Shown: in pieces, positions 26,675-35,833 of the stretch | How positions within the stretch are numbered: position 1 is the first letter of the stretch | How the letters are laid out: each line of letters opens with the position of its first letter | Assembly: GCA_009926065.1 (NCBI GenBank) | Contig: RFPP01000003.1 | Coordinates: 31,537-95,536 of the forward strand | Reading direction: 5' to 3' | Source: Flavobacteriaceae bacterium | Lineage (GTDB): Bacteria; Bacteroidota; Bacteroidia; Flavobacteriales; Flavobacteriaceae | Length of the DNA: 64,000 nucleotides | The notes under the pieces: generated by a model | What the model was told of the DNA's origin: nothing | Seen by the model: only the letters and a program-made list of their open reading frames with translations | Databases searched by the model: none | Made by a program: the position numbers and the translations under genes

Positions 26675-28201
26675 ATGAACACTACAAAAAAAATCCAATC
26701 AGCTTTAATTTCAGTTTTTTCAAAAGACGGATTAGAACCAATTGTGAGAAAATTACACGAACAAAAAGTTACATTTTACTCTACTGGAGGGACAGAAGAT
26801 TTTATTAAAAACCTCGGAATTCCTGTTGTTCCAGTTGAGGACATTACTTCTTATCCTTCCATTTTAGGGGGACGCGTAAAAACACTACACCCCAAAATTT
26901 TTGGTGGAATTTTAAACCGTCAAGACAATGAAATAGATGTTCAACAAATGATTGAATATCAAATTCCTCAAATTGATTTAGTGATTGTAGACTTGTATCC
27001 GTTTGAAAAAACAGTAGCTTCGGGGGCTTCAGAGGCTGAGAGTATTGAGAAAATAGACATTGGTGGAATTTCATTAATTCGAGCTGCAGCAAAGAATTTT
27101 AAAGATACTGTAATAGTAGCTTCAGTAAATGAATACAGTTCACTTTTAGATATAATTAAAGCAAATAATGGTGAAACAACATTAGAAGATAGAAAATTAT
27201 TTGCCACCAAGGCATTTCATATTTCTTCAAATTATGATACCGCAATATTTAATTATTTCAATACCGATGAAACCTATTATAAACAGAGTATTGCCAACGG
27301 ACAAATTTTAAGATACGGCGAAAACCCACATCAAAAGGGATATTTCTTTGGTGATTTTGATGCTATGTTTACCAAATTACACGGTAAAGAATTATCTTAC
27401 AATAATTTATTAGATGTTGATGCTGCTGTAAATTTGATATTAGAATTTAAAGATGAGGATCCGACATTTGCTATCCTAAAACACAATAATGCTTGTGGTT
27501 TAGCAACTAGAAAGTCGATGAAAGACGCTTATTTATCGGCATTAGCCTGTGATCCAACATCTGCTTTTGGAGGTGTATTAATTGCGAATGATAAAATTGA
27601 TGTTGCTACTGCAAAAGAAATAAATTCGTTGTTTTGTGAAGTAGTAATAGCGCCAAGTTATGACCAAGAAGCAATAACTATTTTAGAAGAAAAGAAAAAC
27701 AGAATAATTTTAGTTCAAAATCAAGCTGAATTGCCAAAAACACAAGTAAGAACTTGTTTAAACGGACTTTTAGTTCAAGATAGAAATAATATAACCGATT
27801 CAAAGTCAGATTTAAAAACGGTGACTATAGTAGAACCAACTTTACAAGAAATTGAAGATTTAATTTTTGCTTCAAAAATTTGTAAAAACACAAAATCAAA
27901 TACTATTGTTTTTGCAAAAAACAAAACTTTAATTTCTTCGGGCACAGGTCAAACTTCCAGAGTAGACGCTTTAAAACAAGCCATTGATAAGGCCATTGCA
28001 TTTGAATTTGATTTGAAGGGAGCAGTAATGGCTAGTGATGCTTTTTTTCCTTTTCCAGATTGTGTAGAAATAGCAAATCATGCCGGAATAACAGCGGTAA
28101 TTCAACCAGGTGGTTCAATAAAGGATGAATTAAGTGTCAATTATTGCAATGAAAATAAAATTGCAATGGTATTTACAGGAACACGTCATTTTAAACATTA
28201 A
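26675..28201 (+). CDS. purH: Bifunctional AICAR formyltransferase / IMP cyclohydrolase
   Basis: PurH, 508 residues from the ATG at 26675. The track's TTG at 26597 lies upstream of the likely promoter and is rejected. The N-terminal IMP cyclohydrolase (MGS-like) domain covers about 1-200 with SVFSKDGLEPIVRKL, FYSTGGTEDFIKN and SILGGRVKTLHPKIFGGIL. The C-terminal AICAR transformylase follows with RYGENPHQKG near 207, LKHNNACGLA near 268 (catalytic Lys-His) and a C-terminal AVMASDAFFPFPDCVE and IQPGGSIKDE. It catalyses the last two steps of IMP synthesis. mreB follows 56 nt later with its own -7 element. Confidence 0.96.
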   Translation: MNTTKKIQSALISVFSKDGLEPIVRKLHEQKVTFYSTGGTEDFIKNLGIPVVPVEDITSYPSILGGRVKTLHPKIFGGILNRQDNEIDVQQMIEYQIPQIDLVIVDLYPFEKTVASGASEAESIEKIDIGGISLIRAAAKNFKDTVIVASVNEYSSLLDIIKANNGETTLEDRKLFATKAFHISSNYDTAIFNYFNTDETYYKQSIANGQILRYGENPHQKGYFFGDFDAMFTKLHGKELSYNNLLDVDAAVNLILEFKDEDPTFAILKHNNACGLATRKSMKDAYLSALACDPTSAFGGVLIANDKIDVATAKEINSLFCEVVIAPSYDQEAITILEEKKNRIILVQNQAELPKTQVRTCLNGLLVQDRNNITDSKSDLKTVTIVEPTLQEIEDLIFASKICKNTKSNTIVFAKNKTLISSGTGQTSRVDALKQAIDKAIAFEFDLKGAVMASDAFFPFPDCVEIANHAGITAVIQPGGSIKDELSVNYCNENKIAMVFTGTRHFKH

Positions 28202-28207
28202 TTTGTT

Positions 28208-28215
28208 TAACTTTG
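28208..28215 (+). promoter_or_regulatory. Candidate -7 element of the mre operon
   Basis: TAACTTTG, 42 nt before the mreB ATG and directly after the purH stop. No matching TTG, so confidence is limited. Confidence 0.35.
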
Positions 28216-28257
28216 TAAATAATTTTATTTTAATTTAACTAAACCCTTAACTGTCAT

Positions 28258-29286
28258 ATGGGATTTTTTGATTTCATGACCGAGGATATCGCTATCGACC
28301 TTGGTACCGCAAACACTTTAATCATTCATAATGGGAAAGTTGTAATTGATTCGCCATCTATTGTTGCTCGTGATAGAATTACGGGGAAAATTATTGCTGT
28401 TGGTAAAGAGGCAAATTTGATGCAAGGTAAAACCCATGAAAACATCAAAACAATTCGACCTTTAAAGGATGGTGTTATTGCAGATTTTGACGCATCTGAA
28501 AAAATGATCAGTATGTTTATCAAAAGTATTCCTGCTTTGAAAAAAAGAATGTTTACACCCGCTCTTCGGATGGTTGTATGTATACCTTCTGGTATTACTG
28601 AGGTTGAAATGCGTGCCGTTAAAGAATCATGTGAAAGAGTGAATGGAAAAGAGGTGTATTTAATTCATGAACCAATGGCTGCGGCAATTGGAATTGGAAT
28701 TGATATTATGCAACCTAAAGGTAACATGATTGTTGATATCGGAGGTGGAACAACAGAAATTGCAGTTATTGCACTTGGAGGAATTGTTTGCGATAAATCA
28801 GTAAAAATTGCCGGTGATGTTTTTACTAATGACATCATCTATTATATGCGTACACAACACAACTTATTTGTTGGAGAAAGTACAGCTGAAAAAATTAAAA
28901 TCGAAATTGGGGCAGCTATTGAGGACTTAGAAACTCCACCAGATGAATATTCTGTTCAAGGACGAGATTTATTGACTGGAAAACCAAAACAGATAATTGT
29001 TTCTTATAGAGAAATTGCAAAAGCATTAGATAAATCTATTCAGAGAATTGAAGATGCTGTAATGGAGACTCTTTCTCAAACACCACCTGAATTAGCAGCT
29101 GACATTTACAACACTGGTATCTATTTAGCCGGTGGTGGGTCAATGTTAAGAGGTTTAGATAAAAGAATTTCTCAAAAAACAGATTTACCAGTTTACATAG
29201 CCGAAGATCCTTTAAGAGCAGTAGTTCGAGGCACCGGTATGGCATTAAAAGAAATTCCAAGATTTAGAAGTATTTTAATAAAATAA
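28258..29286 (+). CDS. mreB: Rod shape-determining actin homologue MreB
   Basis: MreB, 342 residues. It shows the actin-fold phosphate loops IDLGTANTLIIHNGK near 13 and MIVDIGGGTTEIAVIALGG near 157, the adenosine motif GIYLAGGGSMLRGLD near 286 and the MreB-specific HEPMAAAIGIGIDI. It polymerises under the inner membrane and positions the elongasome made by the downstream genes. It is the first gene of mreB-mreC-mreD-mrdA-rodA, all on the same strand within 5.5 kb and packed with gaps of 12 nt or less. Confidence 0.98.
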   Translation: MGFFDFMTEDIAIDLGTANTLIIHNGKVVIDSPSIVARDRITGKIIAVGKEANLMQGKTHENIKTIRPLKDGVIADFDASEKMISMFIKSIPALKKRMFTPALRMVVCIPSGITEVEMRAVKESCERVNGKEVYLIHEPMAAAIGIGIDIMQPKGNMIVDIGGGTTEIAVIALGGIVCDKSVKIAGDVFTNDIIYYMRTQHNLFVGESTAEKIKIEIGAAIEDLETPPDEYSVQGRDLLTGKPKQIIVSYREIAKALDKSIQRIEDAVMETLSQTPPELAADIYNTGIYLAGGGSMLRGLDKRISQKTDLPVYIAEDPLRAVVRGTGMALKEIPRFRSILIK

Positions 29287-29298
29287 TTGGCATAATAG

Positions 29299-30123
29299 AT
29301 GCAGCAAATATTCAATTTTATTTTTAAAAACAGCCATCGATTGCTGTTTTTGCTGCTTTTACTGATCTCATTAGTTTTAACTATTCAATCTCATTCTTTT
29401 CATAGAAGTAGGGTTATTACATCTGCTAATTTTTTAAGTGGTGGAGTTTACGAGAGAATTAATGGGTTGAGTGAATATTTAACTCTAAAAAAACAAAACG
29501 AAATACTCGCTAATGAAAATGCCCGTTTAAAAAGTCAATTATTTAATATTAAAGATACCACTTTAATTCCAAGTATAGATAGCATTAATGGGGTTGATAA
29601 AGTAAATTTGATTGTTTCAAAAGTGATTCACAATTCATATAATGTATACGAAAATTATATTACATTAAAAGGAGGAGCCAAAGATGGGATTAAAACTGAT
29701 ATGGGAGTGATAAACAGTTTAGGAATAATCGGAATTGTGGATAATACTTCGGAGAATTATGCAACTGTGGTGAGTATATTGAATAGAAAATCACAAATCA
29801 ATGCTAAAATTAAAAAAACAAATCACTTTGGGTCCTTAATTTGGGATGGGAAAAACACTGGTTTTGTTCAATTAATTGATGTGCCAAGACTGGCAGCAAT
29901 AAGAAAAGGTGATACCATTGTTACTGGTGGTCAATCCGTTATTTTTCCTGAAAATATAAATATTGGAACAATCGATAAAATATATATTGATGATCAAACT
30001 AATTATTACACTTTAAATATTAAATTATTTAACGACATGACTAATTTAGGACATGTATATATAATAAAGAGTAAAGATCGAGAGGAAATTATCAACCTTG
30101 AAAAAAAGAATAAAAATGAATAG
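29299..30123 (+). CDS. mreC: Rod shape-determining protein MreC
   Basis: MreC, 274 residues. One N-terminal TM segment (about 12-30, LLFLLLLLISLVLTI) is followed by a coiled-coil stretch (about 57-80, LTLKKQNEILANENARLKSQL) and the periplasmic MreC beta domain (NLIVSKVIHNSYNVYENYITLKGGAKDGI and later GDTIVTGGQSVIFPENINIG). It links MreB to periplasmic PBP2 in the elongasome. Its last eight bases overlap the start of mreD (ATGAATAG), which suggests translational coupling. Confidence 0.95.
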   Translation: MQQIFNFIFKNSHRLLFLLLLLISLVLTIQSHSFHRSRVITSANFLSGGVYERINGLSEYLTLKKQNEILANENARLKSQLFNIKDTTLIPSIDSINGVDKVNLIVSKVIHNSYNVYENYITLKGGAKDGIKTDMGVINSLGIIGIVDNTSENYATVVSILNRKSQINAKIKKTNHFGSLIWDGKNTGFVQLIDVPRLAAIRKGDTIVTGGQSVIFPENINIGTIDKIYIDDQTNYYTLNIKLFNDMTNLGHVYIIKSKDREEIINLEKKNKNE

Positions 30124-30622
30124 TGCAGTATTGATGAGCTTAGTTCGGTTTTTCATTTTGCTTACTGCGCAAATAATCATATTCAATAATATTGATTTAT
30201 TCGGTTATATAAATCCATTTCCTTACATTCTTTTCATATTATTATTTCCAGTAAACGGGAATAAACAATTGTTAATCATAACAAGTTTTTTATTAGGAAT
30301 AATAATGGATATTTTTAGCAATTCAGGTGGCGTACATTCGGCATCTTGTTTAATTTTAGCATATTCAAGGCCCTATATATTTAAATTTTCATTTGGATTA
30401 AGTTACGAATACCAAACAATAAAAATTAATGATTCTTTAACCCCAGAGCGGTTTTCATTTTTACTTCTTTCAGTTGTAATTCACCATTTAACCCTTTTTA
30501 TTTTAGAAGTGTTTCAGTTAAGTTCACTTTGGGATATCCTTCTGAGAACTATAATTGCATCGCTTTTTACCTTGCTAATATGCATAATATTAATATATAT
30601 ATTTAAGCCAAGCAAACGATGA
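30116..30622 (+). CDS. mreD: Rod shape-determining protein MreD
   Basis: MreD, 168 residues from the ATG at 30116. The track's TTG six codons upstream is less likely because the ATG overlaps the mreC stop in the usual coupled way. It is highly hydrophobic with about five TM segments and the family-like PFPYILFILLFPV and GIIMDIFSNSGGVHSASCL. Sequence conservation in MreD is low, so position between mreC and mrdA is the main support. Its stop overlaps the mrdA start as ATGA. Confidence 0.9.
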   Translation: MNSAVLMSLVRFFILLTAQIIIFNNIDLFGYINPFPYILFILLFPVNGNKQLLIITSFLLGIIMDIFSNSGGVHSASCLILAYSRPYIFKFSFGLSYEYQTIKINDSLTPERFSFLLLSVVIHHLTLFILEVFQLSSLWDILLRTIIASLFTLLICIILIYIFKPSKR

Positions 30623-32502
30623 GAAAAGCATTACTTCCTTTAATTATTATTATAACAACTACTTTACTATTAATTAGAATTTTTTACCTTCAAGTAGTCA
30701 ATGACACTTTTAAATTACAATCTGAAAATAACGCAATTAAAATTAAATACGACTATCCAGAAAGAGGATATATTTATGATAGATTTGGAAAATTATTAGT
30801 AGCCAATCAGCCCTCCTACGATATCATGGTAATTCCTCGAGAACTAAAAAAAATTGATACCTCGGAATTTTGCTCCTTATTAAATATTACTAAAGAATTC
30901 TTTAATGAGCGAATGAATAAAGCGAAAATTTATAGCCCTCGACTACCTTCCGTTTTTTTACCTCAATTAAACAAATTAGAATATGCCGCATTTCAAGAAA
31001 AGATCAGAAAATTTGAAGGTTTCTACATTCAAAAACGTTCATTAAGAGATTATCAAGTTACTAGTGGAGCTAATGTATTTGGATTTATTAGACAAGTAAG
31101 CGAAAAAGAGATTGCAAAAAATCCATATTATAATAGTGGAGATCTAATTGGAAAACAAGGAGTTGAAGAAAGTTATGAAAAAGTTCTTCGAGGTATTAAG
31201 GGAGTAAAATATATTCAAAAAGATAAATATAATAGAGAAATTGGTTCTTACAAGGAAGGAAAATATGATACTATTGCCGTTCAAGGTGAAGATATCTATT
31301 TATCAATTTCAGCAGATTTACAAAAATATGGGGAAGAATTAATGATTAATAAACGGGGAGGTATTGTAGCTTTAGAACCTGCAACAGGAGAAATATTAGC
31401 CTTGGTAACTGCACCTTCGTATGATCCTTCCATTCTTGTAGGAAGACAGCGTTCAAAAAATTATACCCGATTATATAACGACTCAATTGCTAAACCTCTA
31501 TTTGACAGAGGATTATTAGCAGAATATCCTCCTGGTTCTCCATTTAAAATATTGACAGGATTGATTGGTCTTCAAGAAAAAGTTATCGACGAAAAAACCA
31601 CTTTTATGTGTAACCATGGTTTTAGTTATGCTCGTGGACGATTTATGAAATGTCATGGATCAGGACCTCATCAATTGCACAACGGAATTTATAATTCATG
31701 TAATGCCTATTTTGGAAATGTTTACATGCGAATTATAAATAAATATTTAAGACCCGCATCAGCTGTTAATATTTGGAGCAACCATGTTAAAAGTTTTGGA
31801 TTAGGACAATTTATGGGATATGATTTACCAACAGGAAAAAAAGGTAAAGTTCCTACAGGAAAAACATATAATAGTATGTACCCTGGCTGGCATTGGGATA
31901 GTAAAACTATCGTATCCAACGCCATAGGGCAGGGAGAAGTTTTGATGACTCCTATTCAACTTGCTAATATGATGGCTACTGTTGCCAATAGAGGTTTTTA
32001 TTATACCCCTCACATTATTAAAAAAATAAAAGGCGAACAAATAGATCCAAAATTTAGAGTTAAACATCAAACAACAATTGATAGAAAACACTTTGAACCA
32101 ATAATTAGCGGATTATTTGACGTTTATAACTTTGGAACTGCAAGCGCACTTCGAGTTGAAGGAATTGATATTTGTGGAAAAACAGGAACAGCAGAGAATT
32201 TTGCAAAAATTAATGGTAAGCGAGTAAAGCTTCAAGATCACTCAATATTTGTTGCATTCGCACCAAAAGATCGACCTAAAATTGCAATTGCAGTTTTGGT
32301 AGAGAATGGACATTATGGTGCACAAAATGCAGGTCCAATTGCGAGTTTAATGATAGAGAAATATTTACGGAAAAAAATCACAAGAACTGATTTAGAAACC
32401 AGAATGCTAAATAAGAGTTTACAGGGTGAATATGACAAATATTATAAAACAAAAATTGATACCGTATTGACTCCAAAAGCTGAAGAAAGTAACGAGAATT
32501 AA
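30619..32502 (+). CDS. mrdA: Penicillin-binding protein 2, elongasome transpeptidase
   Basis: Class B PBP of 627 residues. An N-terminal TM anchor (about 5-22) precedes the PBP dimerisation/pedestal region with PERGYIYDRFGKLLVANQP near 51 and the transpeptidase domain. Active-site motifs are complete: nucleophile Ser307 in SPFK, SCN near 357 and KTG at about 521-523. It cross-links lateral-wall peptidoglycan together with RodA, whose gene starts 5 nt after this stop. Confidence 0.97.
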   Translation: MRKALLPLIIIITTTLLLIRIFYLQVVNDTFKLQSENNAIKIKYDYPERGYIYDRFGKLLVANQPSYDIMVIPRELKKIDTSEFCSLLNITKEFFNERMNKAKIYSPRLPSVFLPQLNKLEYAAFQEKIRKFEGFYIQKRSLRDYQVTSGANVFGFIRQVSEKEIAKNPYYNSGDLIGKQGVEESYEKVLRGIKGVKYIQKDKYNREIGSYKEGKYDTIAVQGEDIYLSISADLQKYGEELMINKRGGIVALEPATGEILALVTAPSYDPSILVGRQRSKNYTRLYNDSIAKPLFDRGLLAEYPPGSPFKILTGLIGLQEKVIDEKTTFMCNHGFSYARGRFMKCHGSGPHQLHNGIYNSCNAYFGNVYMRIINKYLRPASAVNIWSNHVKSFGLGQFMGYDLPTGKKGKVPTGKTYNSMYPGWHWDSKTIVSNAIGQGEVLMTPIQLANMMATVANRGFYYTPHIIKKIKGEQIDPKFRVKHQTTIDRKHFEPIISGLFDVYNFGTASALRVEGIDICGKTGTAENFAKINGKRVKLQDHSIFVAFAPKDRPKIAIAVLVENGHYGAQNAGPIASLMIEKYLRKKITRTDLETRMLNKSLQGEYDKYYKTKIDTVLTPKAEESNEN

Positions 32503-32507
32503 TTGAA

Positions 32508-33770
32508 ATGAAAAACCAAAGTGTAACAAGTAACTTAGATTGGGTCAGCGTAGCTATCTATATTATTTTAGTAATATTGGGTTGGTTAAATATATATTCT
32601 TCTTCATTATCTTCATCCGTAGAGGATGCTTCCATAATCGATTTTTCTCAAATATATGGGAAGCAGTTACTTTTCATTTTCTTTACTATACCAATGATTT
32701 TTATAATATTATCTGTTGATGGAAAATTCTATGAAAAATATTCAAGTGTTATTTTTGGGATTTCATTAGTATTATTGGCAGGTTTATTCATAGCTGGAAA
32801 AACAATTGCAGGACAACGATGTTGGTATGCAATAGGTAGTTTCACTTTGCAACCTTCAGAATTTGCTAAAGCAGCAACCTCATTAGCTTTGGCTAAATTT
32901 TTAAGTGATGTACAGGTAAATTTAAAAGATATTGGAAGACAAATACAAACCTTATTTATTATTTTTCTTCCTGTAATGTTGATTTTACCTCAACCCGATC
33001 CTGGTAGTGCATTAATTTATTGTGTATTTTTTTTAGTACTATATAGAGAAGGATTGCCATCATGGTATTTATGGACTGGCTTTGTAGCAATAATATTATT
33101 TGTATTTTCATTACTTTTTGAAACATGGGCTGTGTTAATTTTAGCATTAATAGTTATAGTATTTAATTATTTAAAAAGTAGAATTGGTAAAAGAAATATT
33201 ATTGTTAGTTCAATATTATTTGTATTGATATCTGGATATGTATTTTCTGTGGATTATGTTTTTGATAATGTTTTTAAACAACACCATCGAGACCGGTTCA
33301 ATATTTTACTTGGTAAAGAGGTAGATATGAAAGGAATTGGTTACAATACAAATCAATCGGAAATTGCAATAGGATCTGGTGGTTGGTTTGGAAAAGGATT
33401 TCTTGAAGGAACTCAAACAAAAGGTGGATTTGTTCCTGAACAACACACCGATTACATCTTTACAACTGTTGGCGAAGAATGGGGATTCTTTGGTTCCTTA
33501 ATTGTAATAGGTTTATTTGCAGGTTTATTATTAAGAATAATTTATTTGGCCGAAAGACAAAAAACAAAATTTAGTAGAATTTACGGTCAATGTGTAGCAG
33601 GGATATTGTTTATTCATTTCTTTGTAAATATAGCAATGGTTGCTGGGATTTTTCCAACTATCGGGGTACCACTTCCTTTCTTTTCTTATGGAGGTTCTGG
33701 ACTTTGGGGCTTTACCATTTTGTTATTTATTTTCTTAAAAATGGATGCCAATAAAGTAAATGAATGGTAA
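32508..33770 (+). CDS. rodA: Rod shape-determining peptidoglycan glycosyltransferase RodA
   Basis: SEDS-family protein of 420 residues with about ten TM segments. Family motifs: GRQRCWYAIGSFTLQPSEFAK-like region near 104, LILPQPDPGSALIY near 158, the large loop with HHRDRFNILLG and the C-terminal GVPLPFFSYGGSGLW near 385. It polymerises glycan strands with PBP2. It is the last gene of the mre operon and ends one base before the convergent nuclease gene, so termination must occur inside that gene or be rho-dependent. Confidence 0.97.
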   Translation: MKNQSVTSNLDWVSVAIYIILVILGWLNIYSSSLSSSVEDASIIDFSQIYGKQLLFIFFTIPMIFIILSVDGKFYEKYSSVIFGISLVLLAGLFIAGKTIAGQRCWYAIGSFTLQPSEFAKAATSLALAKFLSDVQVNLKDIGRQIQTLFIIFLPVMLILPQPDPGSALIYCVFFLVLYREGLPSWYLWTGFVAIILFVFSLLFETWAVLILALIVIVFNYLKSRIGKRNIIVSSILFVLISGYVFSVDYVFDNVFKQHHRDRFNILLGKEVDMKGIGYNTNQSEIAIGSGGWFGKGFLEGTQTKGGFVPEQHTDYIFTTVGEEWGFFGSLIVIGLFAGLLLRIIYLAERQKTKFSRIYGQCVAGILFIHFFVNIAMVAGIFPTIGVPLPFFSYGGSGLWGFTILLFIFLKMDANKVNEW

Positions 33771-33771
33771 G

Positions 33772-34578
33772 TTAAAACGCCCAAGCTTTATAATCACTTT
33801 TGCTTTCAAGCTCTTTTTCAATACTATCATTTAATTGAGGAAAAAAGTCTATTCCTGTTATTTTTTCAATTGAATCTACTGTAACAACAAAATTGTACAA
33901 CGGTTCTTTGCTCTTAACACTTGGCATTAAAAACGCTATCATTCTATTTTTACCTTTATAATTACAATAGAGTATTTTATAAAAGTAGTTTGGAATAGCT
34001 ACTTTTTCTTCTCCTATTGTAGGTAATCCTTTTTGAAGTATTCCACCAGTAACCACATAAATTCCATTATATTTAGTTGCCCAATATCTAGATTTTTCTT
34101 CTAGTTTTTTCCAAATTCCGTCATTGAAATTATGTTTTTGAGGGGAAACATTTGAGGTAAAGAATGTTTCATCAAAGGCAATTTTTGAAAATCTCATATC
34201 GGCAGCTGCGCATAAATGTCCTCTATCAAAACCTGATTTTTTATAATTCTCGGAATTTGCTGATTTTGTGGTAACCATAGGATCATTTTTAAATCTTGGT
34301 CTTTTATAATGTCCAATACCTTCGTTTTGACTTCTCAAGAAATAGAAAACCCATTCTGCTTGCTCATATTTTTCATTATAAGAAAGCGCATAATAGGTGT
34401 GTTTTATAACTTGCTTAGTAGTTGAAGTTGGTAAATATGCAAATGGCTTATAGTCTTGAAAAGGTATCGATTTGGATGTAAAGCCAATAAATGACGAAAA
34501 TAAAAATACAGATAAAATTAAACCTAATTTCTGACGAAAAATGAATGACTTTATCATGTTGTTATTTTTTTTCTTCAT
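33772..34578 (-). CDS. Secreted DNA/RNA non-specific endonuclease
   Basis: NUC1/EndA-type nuclease of 268 residues. A signal peptide (hydrophobic stretch ILSVFLFSSFIGF) targets it outside the cytoplasm. The catalytic motif DRGHLCAAADM (His as general base, Asn-Asp environment) is near residue 120, followed by NVSPQKHNFNDGIWKKLEEKSR, where the metal-binding Asn sits, and WVVTGG-like YVVTGGIL. Two starts are possible: ATG at 34578, which overlaps the upstream gene by 17 nt, or the in-frame ATG at 34557; both keep the signal peptide. It likely degrades extracellular nucleic acids for nutrition or biofilm turnover. Confidence 0.9.
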   Translation of the reverse strand: MKKKNNNMIKSFIFRQKLGLILSVFLFSSFIGFTSKSIPFQDYKPFAYLPTSTTKQVIKHTYYALSYNEKYEQAEWVFYFLRSQNEGIGHYKRPRFKNDPMVTTKSANSENYKKSGFDRGHLCAAADMRFSKIAFDETFFTSNVSPQKHNFNDGIWKKLEEKSRYWATKYNGIYVVTGGILQKGLPTIGEEKVAIPNYFYKILYCNYKGKNRMIAFLMPSVKSKEPLYNFVVTVDSIEKITGIDFFPQLNDSIEKELESKSDYKAWAF

Positions 34579-34909
34579 TAATTAATCTGTACATAATTGA
34601 TTGTAAAAAGGATAATACCGTACTGAAAATTAATGCATCAAAGAAAGAATCAACTGTAAAACCTCCAACTATTTTAGTACATAAAAGTATTAATAGTGCA
34701 TTAATAAAAAGTAAAAATAACCCCAAAGTAAATACCGTTACTGGAAGAGTGAATAGAACAAGAATTGGTTTTACAAATATATTTAGCAAACCCAATACTA
34801 TTGCAACAATAATTGAAGTGGTAAAATTATCAACATGAACCCCATTCATTACATTTGAAAGGAACATTACCAATATTGAACTAAAAACAACTTTCATTAA
34901 TAATTTCAT
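34562..34909 (-). CDS. Four-TM phage-holin-family (PF04020-like) membrane protein
   Basis: A 115-residue inner-membrane protein with four hydrophobic segments (about 6-22, 32-48, 53-75 and 88-106) and the signature GLLNIFVKPILVLFTLPVTVFTLGLF, characteristic of the family annotated as phage holin, 4-TM. Despite the name these are chromosomal proteins of unknown function found across bacteria; there is no prophage here. Its stop lies inside the start of the secreted nuclease gene, so the two are likely translated from one mRNA. Confidence 0.88.
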   Translation of the reverse strand: MKLLMKVVFSSILVMFLSNVMNGVHVDNFTTSIIVAIVLGLLNIFVKPILVLFTLPVTVFTLGLFLLFINALLILLCTKIVGGFTVDSFFDALIFSTVLSFLQSIMYRLINEEKK

Positions 34910-34955
34910 AACATCATTTTTTTGTAAATAAATTTAAATAATAATATATCTCAAA

Positions 34956-35720
34956 TTACATTTTCAAGAAATTTTTAGTAAAATCGAAAAAAACTTCCGG
35001 TTTTTCTGCATGAAGCCAGTGTCCAACATTTGAAATGGTATTAACAACTGCCTTGGGAAAATGAAAATGAATTCCCTCAATATCGGAATCAAGAATATAA
35101 TTAGAATTTCCGCCACGAATGAATAAGGTAGGGTTTTCAAATAGGGCATTGTTAGGTAAAGCTTTACCAATTTGCTCAATTTGAATATTGAAAACAGCTA
35201 AATTAAATCGGAATGCCAATTGACCGGGTTCAACCCAATACAAACTTTTTAATAAAAATTGGCGTGTACCAAAATCTGGTATATGTTGTGAAAGAATTTC
35301 TTCCACTTCGCTCCTACTTGGTTTCAATGTAAAATCTACTGCATTTAGTCCTTCCAAGATGGTTTGATGGTGCTGGGGATAGAACTTTGGCCCGATGTCG
35401 GCAATAATAAGTTTGTCAACTAAATTTGGGAATTTCGTAGCTAAAAGCATGGCCACTTTTCCACCCATTGAATGTCCGATGCAATCAATATTAATTAAAT
35501 TATTTTCATAACAATACTCAACTACATCTTGAACCATTACTTCATAATTAAAAATATCTGAATGGAAACTTCTCCCATGATTGCGTAAATCAAGCAAATG
35601 AACTTGAAAACCTACTTGGGCATATTGAGAACCGAGTGTTTTCCAATTATCTGACATCCCCATAAATCCGTGGAGAATTAAAAGTGGTTTACCTTGTCCT
35701 TCTATTTTAGAATACAACAT
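34956..35720 (-). CDS. Alpha/beta hydrolase (YbfF-like esterase)
   Basis: A 254-residue soluble alpha/beta hydrolase. Oxyanion-hole segment LHGFMGMSDNWKTLG near 16, nucleophile elbow GHSMGG near 81-86 and C-terminal catalytic His in GHWLHAEKPEVF near 232. DLRNHGRS near 44 is characteristic of YbfF-type esterases active on short acyl esters. No signal peptide. The natural substrate is unknown. Repeat copy E separates it from pdxJ. Confidence 0.9.
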   Translation of the reverse strand: MLYSKIEGQGKPLLILHGFMGMSDNWKTLGSQYAQVGFQVHLLDLRNHGRSFHSDIFNYEVMVQDVVEYCYENNLINIDCIGHSMGGKVAMLLATKFPNLVDKLIIADIGPKFYPQHHQTILEGLNAVDFTLKPSRSEVEEILSQHIPDFGTRQFLLKSLYWVEPGQLAFRFNLAVFNIQIEQIGKALPNNALFENPTLFIRGGNSNYILDSDIEGIHFHFPKAVVNTISNVGHWLHAEKPEVFFDFTKNFLKM

Positions 35721-35741
35721 AATTATGATATAGGTTCGGTT

Positions 35742-35830
35742 TGCGTGAGGGATGGCAGTGGAAATACTTTGTTTAACTTAGTGAAACAAAGATTGCAACG
35801 GACAGCCCGACCCTTGTGGTCACGCCACAA
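35742..35830 (-). repeat. Structured intergenic repeat, copy E (diverged subtype)
   Basis: Read on the minus strand, it starts directly after the pdxJ stop with GGCGTGACC...GGTCGGGCTGTCCG and ends TTTCCACTGCCATCCCTC then ACGC. Its centre has an 8-bp stem AAACAAAG/CTTTGTTT (35784-35791 with 35767-35774) and a 9-nt loop. The TTTCCACTGCCATC part is identical to copy C. A second small hairpin, TTGTGG/CCACAA (35814-35830), is unique to this copy. Confidence 0.65.
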
Positions 35831-35833
35831 ATA

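Noticed and set aside
34562-34909. Holin-family annotation as a sign of a prophage
   Set aside because: The family is chromosomal and widespread; no other phage genes, integrase or attachment site are present.
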